23,648 bases of DNA from an uncultured Chloroflexota bacterium (GCA_937967325.1 CALBSQ010000186.1:1-23648), one strand, 5' to 3'. Shown: positions 7,502 to 15,669, counted from the stretch's first letter. The notes: generated by a model from the sequence alone, not told the origin. Program-made: numbers and translations.

Positions 7502-8800
7502 ATGGTAGGTGCAGTGGGCGTCGCAGCGGCCGAGCGCCTGGCGATGACGGGCGGCAGGCCGGTGCGGGATACGCGGACGCGCCCCTGGCCGGCGTGGCCG
7601 GTGGGCACGGATGACGACGTGGCGGCGGTTGCTTCCGTCATCAAGAGCGGCAAGTGGACGCGCTGGACCGGCGACCGGGTCCAAACACTGGAGGCGGCGC
7701 TGCAAACCTACACCGGCGCCCGCCGGGCGGTGGCAGTTGCCAGCGGGACGGCGGCGCTCGAGGTGGCGCTGAAGGCTGCCGGCATCCGGCCCGGCGACGA
7801 GGTCATAGTCCCGGCGTTCACCTTCGTGGCCACGGCGACGGCGGTGCTGCAGGCGGGCGGCATACCCGTCTTCGCCGATGTGCTCCCGGAGACGCACAAC
7901 CTCGATCCGCTCTCCGCGGAATCACTCGTGACCGACCGGACGCGGGCGATCGTGCCCGTCCACATCGCCGGCTTGCCGTGCGATATGGAGCGCATTCTGG
8001 CGGTCGCGCAGCGCCACGGTCTACGCGTCATTGAGGATGCGGCGCAGGCGATCGGCGGCGTCTGGCAGGGGCGTCGCGTCGGCACCATCGGCGATGCTGG
8101 CTGCTACTCCTTCCAGGCCAGCAAGAACCTGCCCAGTGGCGAAGGCGGAGCTGTCGTCACCGACGATCCGGTGCTCGGGGATAGGGCGTTTTCGCTGATG
8201 CATATCGGCCGCATCGCCGGCGGCGACTTCTATACCCATTACGTGCTGGGCTGGAACTACCGCCTGACCGAGCTTCAGGCGGCTTTGCTGCTCTCCCAGT
8301 TTGAGCGTTACCCAGCACTCCAGCAGCGGCGGCAGCACAACGCGGCCTTTCTGCGCGATGCCCTGCTGTCCATTCCCGGCATCGAGCCGGCCCGGCAAGA
8401 CCCCTTCGTCACCGAGCATGGCCTGCACGGCTACGCCTGCCGCTACCTGGCCGGGCAGTTCGCACCAGGACGGCGCCTCCCCCGCGCCACGTTCCTCAAG
8501 GCGCTGCGCGCCGAGGGCATTCCCTGTAGCGTGGGTTACGACCGGCCTCTGTACAAGAACCCGCTCTTCCTGGACGCCAGGGAAGCGATGCGCGACGACT
8601 GTCCCTTCGCCTGCGGTCACGCGGCCGCGCTCGCCGTCGATTACTCCCGCGTCTGCTTGCCGAACGTTGAACGGCTTTGCGCCGATGAAACGCTCTGGTT
8701 CCCGCAACCGGTGCTCCTGGGCGCCCGGCGGGACATGCAGGACATCGTCGAGGCAATGCTGAAGATCCAGGCGCACGCGGCTGCCCTCAGCGACGAGTGA
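7502..8800 (+). CDS. DegT/DnrJ/EryC1/StrS family aminotransferase (second copy)
   Basis: 432 residues from the ATG at 7502, chosen because GGGAAAGGGG lies just upstream and because the frame further up precedes the promoter. Cofactor-site residues are all present: ASGTAALEVAL (80-90), GDEVIVPAFTFVATA, EDAAQ at 178-182 with D179 and Q182, and the PLP lysine K208 in SFQASKNLPSGEGG. The YNYRLTELQAALLLSQ-type motif follows (here it begins WNYRLTE). Such enzymes move an amino group between glutamate or glutamine and a keto-sugar or keto-cyclitol; in a breakdown cluster the reaction may run towards the keto form. It is followed directly, in the same frame, by a solute-binding-protein relic. Direction and substrate are not determined by the sequence. 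Confidence 0.92.
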   Translation: MVGAVGVAAAERLAMTGGRPVRDTRTRPWPAWPVGTDDDVAAVASVIKSGKWTRWTGDRVQTLEAALQTYTGARRAVAVASGTAALEVALKAAGIRPGDEVIVPAFTFVATATAVLQAGGIPVFADVLPETHNLDPLSAESLVTDRTRAIVPVHIAGLPCDMERILAVAQRHGLRVIEDAAQAIGGVWQGRRVGTIGDAGCYSFQASKNLPSGEGGAVVTDDPVLGDRAFSLMHIGRIAGGDFYTHYVLGWNYRLTELQAALLLSQFERYPALQQRRQHNAAFLRDALLSIPGIEPARQDPFVTEHGLHGYACRYLAGQFAPGRRLPRATFLKALRAEGIPCSVGYDRPLYKNPLFLDAREAMRDDCPFACGHAAALAVDYSRVCLPNVERLCADETLWFPQPVLLGARRDMQDIVEAMLKIQAHAAALSDE

Positions 8801-9037
8801 GCGGTGGGCGCCAAGCATCCCGACGACGGTTGGGACTTCATTCGCTACCAGGCGGATACGCCCGGCTCGGCCCAGCTTGACCCCATCGGCCACCTCTCCA
8901 ACTGGCGCGACGTCTACACCCAGATCATCGCGCCGCGGTTTCCCAAGGTCTGGGCAGGCCAGGCGGCGATATCCGATGTCCTGCATGCCCTGAAGCCGCG
9001 GCTTCAGGCGCAAGTGGCGAAGGGTATGCCCGTATGA
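8801..9037 (+). pseudogene. Truncated solute-binding-protein relic (C-terminal fragment)
   Basis: About 78 open codons start right after the aminotransferase stop and read VGAKHPDDGWDFIRYQADTP, the same conserved segment found near the C-termini of both intact solute-binding proteins here (GSKHPDEAWTYLQWQANTP in one). The next part skips some 45 residues and resumes with the C-terminal helices (LSNWRDVYTQIIAPRF, then AGQAAISDVLHALKPRLQAQV). The N-terminal three quarters, the signal peptide and an internal piece are missing, so it cannot bind a solute. A GTG at 8804 could still start a 77-residue peptide. Its TGA overlaps the ATG of the next gene (ATGA at 9034-9037), so its reading frame may have been kept for translational coupling. 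It implies that a third transporter gene once stood here. Confidence 0.75.
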
Positions 9038-10110
9038 CGCTCCATGGTCGCCGGCTCGTCGTGACCGGCCCCCGCGCCGTCAGCTTCGAGCCGGTCGCCT
9101 TCGATCCGGCAGAGCTCGCGCCACGTGAGGTGTTGCAGCGCGTTGAGTATGGCGTCATCAGCCCGGGTACGGAGCTGGCTTTCTTCACGGGTGTCCAGCA
9201 CGATTTGGCCGTGCGCGAGGGGACGCCGTTTCGCTATCCCGCCGCCATCGGCTATGTCAGCGTGGGGCGCATCGTGGCCAAGGGGAGCGGCGTGCCGGAT
9301 AGCGAATTCGCTGTGGGCGATCGCATTCTCGCCCAGCCGCGGCACGCCTCGCTGGCCACGGTCAACGTCGACCGGGCGGTGGTGCGCGTCCCCGACGCCG
9401 TGGCGCCCCACCTGGCCGGTTTCGCCCGGCTCGCCGCCATCTCCGCCACGGCCTTACGCGTCTCCGCCAGCCAGGCCGGTGACTGGGTGGCCGTCTACGG
9501 CCTGGGGCTGATCGGCAACTTCGCGGCGCAACTCTTCGCCATTGCCGGCTGCCGCGTCATCGGACTGGAACTGTCGGAGCGCCGCCGTGCCATTGCCGCC
9601 GCCTGTGGCCTGGTGCAGCTCATCGATCCAGGGCGTAGCGATCCACTGGCCGCGGCCGGCGCCCTGAGCGACGCCGCCGGCATCCGCACAGTGGTGGAGG
9701 CCACGGGCAGCAGTGCCCTGGCCTTGCCGGCGCTACGCCTGGCCCGCCGCCTTGGCGAGGTGATCCTGCTCGGCTCGCCGCGCGTGCCCTACCAGGGCGA
9801 CTTCACCGAGCTGCTCCGCCACGTCCACATTCGGGGCGTGACCATGAAGGGCGCACTGGGCGGCCTCATCCCGACCCGACGTGCCGAAGCACGCGCAAGC
9901 GCAGCCGGTCCCGGCGCCGGTCAGCACTCCGTCGAGGGCAACCTCCTCTGGCTGCTCGACCTCATCAGCTCGGGTCTGCTGCGGGTCGAGCCCTTGGCTC
10001 TGCACACCGTCCAGCCCGACGACGTACAGCTAGCCTACGACGGGCACCTGACGAATCCGGACGCCTATCTGGGGACGATCATCGATTGGACCGGTGAGGC
10101 GGAAGCGTGA
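9034..10110 (+). CDS. MDR-superfamily dehydrogenase without recognisable zinc ligands
   Basis: 358 residues of the medium-chain dehydrogenase/reductase fold. The GroES-like N-terminal half has YGVISPGTELAFFTG (39-53) where zinc alcohol dehydrogenases carry the catalytic Cys, and GYVSVGRIV (73-81) where they carry the GHE motif. No cysteine cluster for structural zinc is visible; the only cysteines are in AGCRVIG and AACGLVQ. The NAD(P) site is VYGLGLIGNFAA (154-165). BchC-like and sugar-dehydrogenase-like MDR proteins share the SPGTE pattern. It probably oxidises or reduces a sugar-like alcohol/ketone in the cytoplasm. The ATG overlaps the TGA of the preceding relic by ATGA. A second relic follows directly. 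The family call is firm; the substrate is unknown. Confidence 0.88.
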   Translation: MTLHGRRLVVTGPRAVSFEPVAFDPAELAPREVLQRVEYGVISPGTELAFFTGVQHDLAVREGTPFRYPAAIGYVSVGRIVAKGSGVPDSEFAVGDRILAQPRHASLATVNVDRAVVRVPDAVAPHLAGFARLAAISATALRVSASQAGDWVAVYGLGLIGNFAAQLFAIAGCRVIGLELSERRRAIAAACGLVQLIDPGRSDPLAAAGALSDAAGIRTVVEATGSSALALPALRLARRLGEVILLGSPRVPYQGDFTELLRHVHIRGVTMKGALGGLIPTRRAEARASAAGPGAGQHSVEGNLLWLLDLISSGLLRVEPLALHTVQPDDVQLAYDGHLTNPDAYLGTIIDWTGEAEA

Positions 10111-10111
10111 G

Positions 10112-10261
10112 TCAGTTGGCTGCCCAGGCACGGACGCGGAACTGGCTACGTTGCCGCTGGCCGGCGGCGCCGACGGCCGGCGCGCACTGGCGGTGTCGCC
10201 GGCCGTGCTCGACTCGATTAGGTCGGGGCAGGTGGTGGAAATGGCCGAGGAGAACCGCTAG
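10112..10261 (+). pseudogene. C-terminal relic of a Gfo/Idh/MocA oxidoreductase
   Basis: An open stretch of about 49 codons ending at the TAG at 10259-10261 reads TDAELATLPLAGGADGRRAL followed by AVSPAVLDSIRSGQVVEMAE. The pattern D-G-x-x-A-L-x-V-x-x-A-V-L-x-S-x-R-x-G-x-x-V is the usual C-terminal end of Gfo/Idh/MocA proteins. There is no start codon in frame and the Rossmann half is absent. It is not a copy of the end of the intact Gfo/Idh/MocA gene in this window, so a second, different family member has been lost here. Confidence 0.6.
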
Positions 10262-10278
10262 CCCGATGTCTGGCGCTC

Positions 10279-10325
10279 AAGGAGGGAGAGACCAGCACGT
10301 GTACATGTGGGGACGAGATAGCTGA
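10279..10325 (+). promoter_or_regulatory. Strong Shine-Dalgarno plus eight-codon mini-ORF ending in TGATG
   Basis: AAGGAGG at 10279-10285 is a full Shine-Dalgarno but lies too far (about 39 bases) from the ceramidase-fold ATG at 10325. It can serve a GTG at 10299 that opens GTG-TAC-ATG-TGG-GGA-CGA and runs to a TGA at 10323-10325, which overlaps the ATG as TGATG. A short leader peptide coupled to the next gene is possible, although the 13-base spacing is long. Confidence 0.3.
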
Positions 10326-11614
10326 TGCAGGCAGGAGCACAGCCCGGCGTGCGGGCCGGAGCGGCGCAGCTCGTGGTGACGCCGCCACTTGACGTGCAGC
10401 GGGGGCGGCCGGGCCGGCGGCTTGACGAGCCCACCGAAGGAGTCCACGACGACCTGGTCGCGCGGGCACTGGTCGTGGAGTCGCTTGGCGTGACCGTCGC
10501 TGTCATCACCTGCGACGCCATCGGCATACCCGGCATGGCCTTCACGCAGCGAGTACGCGCTCTGGTGGCAGAGGCGTGCGGGATTCCTGGCGAGCACCTG
10601 CTCGTCGCGGCGACGCACGCTCACAGCACCCCGTGGACCCTGAACTTGCACGACGCGGACATCGACGACGCCTGGCTGGAAACGTGGGCGCATCAACTCG
10701 CCTCGGCGGCGGAGCTGGCAGCGCGGCGTCTCGCGGCGGCGAGTATGCACCACGCGAGCCGGGAACTGCAGCTCGCCGAGAACCGGCGCGTCGTCTGCGC
10801 CGACGGCAGGGTCTACAAGAACTGGGTCCGTCCCAAGCCGGCAGCCGTCGTCCGGCAGCACCCCATTGATCCCGAGCTCGGGCTGCTCTGGTTCGAGCAC
10901 CTGGATGGGCGGCCGCTGGCCCTGCTTGCCAACTACGCCATGCATCCCGTGACCGTCATGAGTATGCCCTTCTACTCCGCCGACTACCCGGGGGTGGCCT
11001 GCCGCCTGCTGGAAGGCGTCTACGGCGCCGGCTTCGTCGCGCTTTTTGCCAACGGCGCGACCGCTGACGTCAATCCGCCCAACGTGCGCAAGCGCTGGGA
11101 CGATGCCTGGCAAACCGGTCTCGTCGTCGGCGGGGCCATGCTGCAAGGGAGCGCCGCCACGCAGCTCCTTTTGCACCGGCAAGGCGAGCAGACGGCCGCC
11201 TCCGCCGCAATGCCGATCGCCGCGCGGACCCGGCGGATCACCCCGCCATACCGCCCTGTCCCGCCGAGTGAAACAGGACGCCAGGCCATATTGTCGGCCC
11301 AACTGGCAGCGGTGGTGGCTGATGGCGAGCCGCTGGAGATCCAGGTGCTGCGGCTGGGCGACCTGGCCCTGGTCGGCGTGCCCGGTGAGCTGTTCTGCGA
11401 GATCGGCCTGGCCATTAAGCAGCAGTCGCCGGCGCCGCGGACGCTGGTGATCGGCTTTGCCAACAGCTACCAGGGGTACTTTCCCACGCCGGTCGCCTAT
11501 GAGGAAGGTGACTACGAAGTGATGCCGGCCCCCTGGAGCCGCTACACCGCCGAAGCCGGACAGCAAATCGAAGCGACGGCGCTCGCCTTACTGCGGGAGT
11601 GCTTCCCAGACTGA
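10325..11614 (+). CDS. Second neutral/alkaline ceramidase-fold protein (N-terminal domain only)
   Basis: 429 residues. Family landmarks are AATHAHSTP (95-103, zinc-type His pair), NYAMHPVTV with H207, YSADYPG (218-223 region), a Glu in GVPGELFCEIG, and FANSYQGYFPTP followed by YEEGDYEV. The GDVSPN nucleophile motif of neutral ceramidases reads ADVNPP (247-252), with N250 in place of Ser. It is quite diverged from the copy at 187-1575, lacks that copy's Pro/Ala insertion and again has no signal peptide or C-terminal domain. The ATG is the only usable start, since an upstream frame is closed by TAG at 10317-10321 region; its own ribosome site is weak (GGGGACGAG). The third aminotransferase starts 33 bases downstream, so the amide-cleavage-like and amino-transfer functions are paired. 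Substrate unknown. Confidence 0.85.
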   Translation: MQAGAQPGVRAGAAQLVVTPPLDVQRGRPGRRLDEPTEGVHDDLVARALVVESLGVTVAVITCDAIGIPGMAFTQRVRALVAEACGIPGEHLLVAATHAHSTPWTLNLHDADIDDAWLETWAHQLASAAELAARRLAAASMHHASRELQLAENRRVVCADGRVYKNWVRPKPAAVVRQHPIDPELGLLWFEHLDGRPLALLANYAMHPVTVMSMPFYSADYPGVACRLLEGVYGAGFVALFANGATADVNPPNVRKRWDDAWQTGLVVGGAMLQGSAATQLLLHRQGEQTAASAAMPIAARTRRITPPYRPVPPSETGRQAILSAQLAAVVADGEPLEIQVLRLGDLALVGVPGELFCEIGLAIKQQSPAPRTLVIGFANSYQGYFPTPVAYEEGDYEVMPAPWSRYTAEAGQQIEATALALLRECFPD

Positions 11615-11647
11615 AGACGGGGATACGCCCGATGATGGAGGACATTG

Positions 11648-12910
11648 GTGGTTACTGAACATAGCGAGCGTATCGGCGTGGCGGAGCAACTGGCGCTGGA
11701 GGGCGGCACGCCAGTCTGCAACCCGCCCCTCCGTGTCAGCGGCGAGCGCTTCGGCGACCGGGAGATCGCCCTGCTGACCGAAGTGATCCGCTCCCAACAA
11801 CTGAACCGCAATTCGGGCACGGTGGTCAAGACCTTCGAGCAACGCTGGGCCGACTACATGGGCGTCAAGCATGTCATTATGTCGACTTCTGGCACGGCGG
11901 CCATCCACATCGCTCTCGGCGCGCTCGACCTGAATCCCGGTGGGGAAGTCATCACCAGCCCGATCACCGACATGGGCACGATTGTGCCGATCGTCATGCA
12001 GAACCTGGTGCCGATCTTCGCCGATCTGGACCGCGCGACGTACTGCATGGACCCGGCCGACCTGGAGCGGCGGATCACCGAGTACACGAAAGTGCTGCTG
12101 CCCGTTCACTTGATGGGCTACCCCTGCGATATGGACGCGATCCTCAAGCTGGCGGAGCGCTATGACCTCTACGTGATCGAAGACTGCGCGCAGGCCTTCA
12201 ACGCCCGCCACAAGGGGCGCAAAGTTGGGACCATGGGCCACCTGGGCTGCTTCAGCTTGAACCAGCACAAGCACATAGGCTGCGGTGACGGCGGCATCAC
12301 CATCACCAACGACGACGCGCTGGGTCGCCGCGCCCTGCTCTTCTCAGACAAGGCCTGGCCGCGCGAGGGGGGCGACGTCGCCGACCGCGACCATCTGTTC
12401 GTGGCGCCGAACTACCGAGTCACCGAACTGCAAGCGGCGGTGGCGCTGGCGCAACTGGAGAAGCTGGACGGGATCACGGATCGACGGACGGCACTGGGTG
12501 ACCTGCTCTGCCAACTGATCCGCGACGCGCCGGGCGTCCTCCCGCCGGCCTATGCGCCGGGCGCCGGCGCCTACTGGCACTTCATCTTCCGCGTCGATCC
12601 TGCCAAACGTGACCGCTTCGCCCGTGCCCTCTCCGCCGAAGGCATCCCCGCCGCGGCCGGCTACGTCCCCCAGCCCATCTACATGTACGACGCCATCCGG
12701 CAGCAGAAGACCTACGGCGACAGCCACTTCCCCTTTGGCTACCCGCCTTTCCGGCCGGAGCGGGATATCGAGTACGGTCCCGGCCTGTGCCCGAACACGG
12801 AGCTGCTCGTCCGGGAGATGGTGCGCATTAGCCTCAATGAGTTCTACAGCGAGGACGACGTTCGCCAGGTTGCTACGGCGATCCATAAAGTCGCCCGATT
12901 GCTGACCTAG
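11648..12910 (+). CDS. DegT/DnrJ/EryC1/StrS family aminotransferase (third copy)
   Basis: 420 residues from a GTG at 11648, preferred because GGAGG ends six bases upstream; a TTG at 11645 is also in frame but too close. Cofactor-site residues are complete: TSGTAAIHIAL (80-90), EDCAQ at 178-182 with D179 and Q182, and the PLP lysine K208 in FSLNQHKHIGCGDGG. The motif NYRVTELQAAVALAQ is standard. It differs from copy two through SPITDMGTIVPI in place of the usual FTFVAT segment, so the substrate pocket probably differs. It sits between a ceramidase-fold protein and a TIM-barrel isomerase in a tightly spaced series. Three members of one family in 8.5 kb suggests several amino groups, or several steps, on one substrate. 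Confidence 0.92.
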   Translation: MVTEHSERIGVAEQLALEGGTPVCNPPLRVSGERFGDREIALLTEVIRSQQLNRNSGTVVKTFEQRWADYMGVKHVIMSTSGTAAIHIALGALDLNPGGEVITSPITDMGTIVPIVMQNLVPIFADLDRATYCMDPADLERRITEYTKVLLPVHLMGYPCDMDAILKLAERYDLYVIEDCAQAFNARHKGRKVGTMGHLGCFSLNQHKHIGCGDGGITITNDDALGRRALLFSDKAWPREGGDVADRDHLFVAPNYRVTELQAAVALAQLEKLDGITDRRTALGDLLCQLIRDAPGVLPPAYAPGAGAYWHFIFRVDPAKRDRFARALSAEGIPAAAGYVPQPIYMYDAIRQQKTYGDSHFPFGYPPFRPERDIEYGPGLCPNTELLVREMVRISLNEFYSEDDVRQVATAIHKVARLLT

Positions 12911-12933
12911 GAAGTTCTGCAAGGAGGTTTTAC

Positions 12934-13743
12934 ATGGCGACAGTCCGTTTGGGCTGCCAGGCGAACGCCTGGCAACGAGAGTTCAAGGTGATCGATAACC
13001 TGGGTGAGGCGCTGCGCCAGGTGAAAGCGGCGGGCTATGAAGGCGTCGAGATCGGCGTCGGGTTCATCGCCGACCTCGATCAGCCGGCTCTATTGCGCGA
13101 CCTGCTGCAGCAGCACGAGCTTGCCTATGCCGCGGTCCATGTCGGCGGGCGCATGTACGACCGCACCGCGGCGCGCGAGCGTACTTTGCCCGACATCCGG
13201 CGCGCCGCCGCCTTTGGGAGTACGGCCGGGGCGGAGGCGGCCCTCATCAGCACGGGCGCCAAGCGCGATGGACCACTGACCGACGACGAGCACGCGGCCA
13301 ACATCGAGGGGCTGCGCGAGGCCAGCCGGATCGTGCGCGACCACGGGCTGATTGCCTACTACCACAACCACGCCTATGAGTTCGCCGACGATGCCGTTGT
13401 CCTGCAGCGCATAATGGACGGCGTGCCTCCGGAGCTCCTGAACCTGGCCTTCGACACCGCCAACGCGGCCGCCCTGCTACCGGCGGCCCAGGTGCCGGCG
13501 GTGATTCGCCGCTACCGCGAGCGCATCGGCTTCATGCACTACAAGGATTGCCGCGGCGCGGAATTAGTAGAAGCCCTGGGCGACGGCGAGATCGACTTTG
13601 CCGACGTCGCCGGCGCGCTGAGGGAGATCGACTTCTCCGGCTGGGTCGTGGCCGAGCTGGAAGGCGTCCCCGGCGCGCGCCGGACCGTGGCTGACGACAC
13701 GCGGCGCAGCTACGAGTTGATGCGCCGGACGCTGTTAGCCTGA
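12934..13743 (+). CDS. Sugar phosphate isomerase/epimerase-like TIM barrel (xylose isomerase-like, AP_endonuc_2)
   Basis: 269 residues with an excellent ribosome site, AAGGAGG eight bases before the ATG. The barrel shows GYEGVEIGVGF (34-44), YYHNHAYEF (142-150), AFDTANAA (172-179) with D174, MHYKDC (201-206) with H202, LGDGEIDF (215-222) and VVAELEG (238-244), which together supply the metal-binding Glu/Asp/His/Glu set typical of the fold. Family members isomerise, epimerise or dehydrate keto-sugars and inososes (IolE- and IolI-like). In this setting it would process the keto product of the aminotransferases or dehydrogenases. It starts 23 bases after the third aminotransferase and belongs to the same transcription unit. 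The exact reaction cannot be read from the sequence. Confidence 0.88.
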   Translation: MATVRLGCQANAWQREFKVIDNLGEALRQVKAAGYEGVEIGVGFIADLDQPALLRDLLQQHELAYAAVHVGGRMYDRTAARERTLPDIRRAAAFGSTAGAEAALISTGAKRDGPLTDDEHAANIEGLREASRIVRDHGLIAYYHNHAYEFADDAVVLQRIMDGVPPELLNLAFDTANAAALLPAAQVPAVIRRYRERIGFMHYKDCRGAELVEALGDGEIDFADVAGALREIDFSGWVVAELEGVPGARRTVADDTRRSYELMRRTLLA

Positions 13744-13889
13744 TGCCAGGACGAGTCAGAGCCTGCTCCAGTGCCAACGGCTGACGGTTTATCCGACCGA
13801 TCAACCACAGTGCGGTATCGGGGCCGGTCGTGGCAATGGCTCCAGGCGCCTATCCGCAACAAGTGAAGAACTATCACCGGAGAGCAGCA

Positions 13890-15560
13890 GTGGACGAGAC
13901 TTACAACGTGACGACCATGATCGATGTGAAAGTGCCGATGCGCGACGGTGTGCAACTCTCCGCCGACATCTATCTTCCCAAGGCGCCCGGGCCCTTTCCG
14001 ACAGTGCTGGTCCGCACCCCGTACGACAATAGCGGTCACAGCAAGCTAAACGCGAGCAAAGGCTACGCCGTTGTGGTCCAGGATGTCCGCGGGCGTTACG
14101 ACTCGGAGGGGGAATATTACCCGTATGTACACGAGGCGGAAGACGGGTTCGACACGCACGAGTGGATCGGCAAGCAGCCGTGGTCAAATGGAAAGATCGG
14201 CACGAGGGGCGCTTCTGATGTAGGTTTCACGCAGTGGATCAGCGCGCCGCTCGCCAGCCGGTACCTCACCTGCATGGCGCCGCGGGTGATTGGCGCCGAC
14301 CAATACAGCGGTCTGTTTTATCCTTCCGGCGCGTTTCAGTTGTATGTGATCTTCAGTTGGGCGATGCGCCACTGTATCCGGACCCGACAGGCGGACCTTG
14401 CGCCACACGAGTGGCGGCAGGCGATGCGGACCCTGCCGCTCCGCGACATGGATCGGGTGATCGGCCGGGACCTTCCCTACTGGAAGGACTGGATCGACCA
14501 CGCCGCCTACGACGACTACTGGGAGCCGTTGAACATCGAAAAGCGCCTGCCCAACGTGGCCGCGCCGGCGTTCAACATGGGGGGCTGGTACGACATCAAC
14601 TCGCGGGAGACGTTCATTAACTTCAACGCGCTACGGCTGAATGGAAAGACGCCCGAAGCGCGGCAGTCGAAGCTGATCATCGGTCCCTGGCCCCACGCAC
14701 TCAGCACGTCGACGGTCAACGGCGACGTGGATTTCGGCCCCGATTCCAAGGTCGACCTTGGCGCACTGGAGCTGCGCTGGTTCGATTACTGGTTGAAGGG
14801 CATCGCTAACGGCATCGTCGACGAGCCGCCGCTCCGCCTCTTTATCATGGGGACGAATGTCTGGCGCGACGAGCAGGAATGGCCGTTGGCGCGGACCCAC
14901 TGGCAGCGCTGGTATCTCCACTCGCGGGGACACGCCCATACCCTCCTCGGCGACGGCGTGCTCGCCTCGGAGGAGCCGGCTGCCGAGCCGGCGGACACCT
15001 ACGTCTACCATCCGGAATACCCTGTGCCGACTGTCGGCGGCGGTCCCTGCTGTGACAACGCGGTCGTCCCGTGGGCAGCGCAGGACCAGCGCGATGTCGA
15101 AATGCGCAGGGACGTGCTCTGCTACACGAGCGCGCCGATGGATGAGGACCTCGAAGTCATCGGTCCGGTGCAACTCATCCTGTATGCGATCAGCGATGGC
15201 CGGGATACCGACTGGACCGCGAAGCTGGTCGATGTCCGGCCGGATGGCTATGCGATGATCCTCTGCAATGGGATCATTCGGGCCAGGTACCGGGAGAGTT
15301 TGGCGCAGCCCACCTTGCTGGAGCCCGGCAAGGTCTATCGCTACGAGATCAGCGTCGGCGTGACCGGCGTCGTCTTCCAGACGGGCCACCGGCTACGCCT
15401 GGAGGTATCGTCGAGCAACTTCCCGCTCTACGATCGCAATCTCAACACCGGGAACCGGCTTGGCCAGGACGCCGAGATCCGCGTCGCCCACCAGACGATC
15501 CTGCACAGCCGAGAGCACCCGTCGCACCTGTTGCTTCCTGTCATTCCCGCACAATGTTGA
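13890..15560 (+). CDS. CocE/NonD family alpha/beta hydrolase (X-Pro dipeptidyl-peptidase S15-like)
   Basis: 556 residues from a GTG at 13890 with GGAGAG five bases upstream; a GTG at 13830 gives 20 extra residues without a clear ribosome site. The hydrolase domain shows VPMRDGVQLSADIYLP (15-30), RTPYDN with Y45 as the usual oxyanion tyrosine, QDVRGRYDSEGEY (64-76), the nucleophile S109 in RGASDVGFTQ, the acid D235 in GGWYDI and the His H269 in GPWPHA. The C-terminal half is the jelly-roll XPD/CocE domain. The residue after the Ser is Asp where most relatives have Tyr (GxSYxG). The family cleaves esters and amides such as cocaine, glutaryl-cephalosporins and peptides. No signal peptide is seen. 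It might remove an acyl group from the imported compound. A 146-base gap separates it from the isomerase gene. Confidence 0.88.
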   Translation: MDETYNVTTMIDVKVPMRDGVQLSADIYLPKAPGPFPTVLVRTPYDNSGHSKLNASKGYAVVVQDVRGRYDSEGEYYPYVHEAEDGFDTHEWIGKQPWSNGKIGTRGASDVGFTQWISAPLASRYLTCMAPRVIGADQYSGLFYPSGAFQLYVIFSWAMRHCIRTRQADLAPHEWRQAMRTLPLRDMDRVIGRDLPYWKDWIDHAAYDDYWEPLNIEKRLPNVAAPAFNMGGWYDINSRETFINFNALRLNGKTPEARQSKLIIGPWPHALSTSTVNGDVDFGPDSKVDLGALELRWFDYWLKGIANGIVDEPPLRLFIMGTNVWRDEQEWPLARTHWQRWYLHSRGHAHTLLGDGVLASEEPAAEPADTYVYHPEYPVPTVGGGPCCDNAVVPWAAQDQRDVEMRRDVLCYTSAPMDEDLEVIGPVQLILYAISDGRDTDWTAKLVDVRPDGYAMILCNGIIRARYRESLAQPTLLEPGKVYRYEISVGVTGVVFQTGHRLRLEVSSSNFPLYDRNLNTGNRLGQDAEIRVAHQTILHSREHPSHLLLPVIPAQC

Positions 15561-15669
15561 GCAGCCGCGGCGATGGCGACTGGACTGCGCCGGGGCGCAT
15601 TCGCCGTCATGGAGCGCTTCACCACCGCCGCCAGCGGTCGCCGCGTTGAGTTCCCATGCAGGAGAGGGG

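Noticed and set aside
10107..10325. 72-codon open frame after the MDR gene
   Set aside because: Its translation is Arg/Trp/Cys-rich and unlike a protein, and it lies over the Gfo/Idh/MocA relic in another frame. Only its last eight codons are of interest as a mini-ORF.
15460..15669. N-terminal extension of the PYROXD2-like protein
   Set aside because: It overlaps the well-supported CocE/NonD gene in another frame, lacks family similarity, and the ATG at 15670 has a good ribosome site right before the FAD motif.
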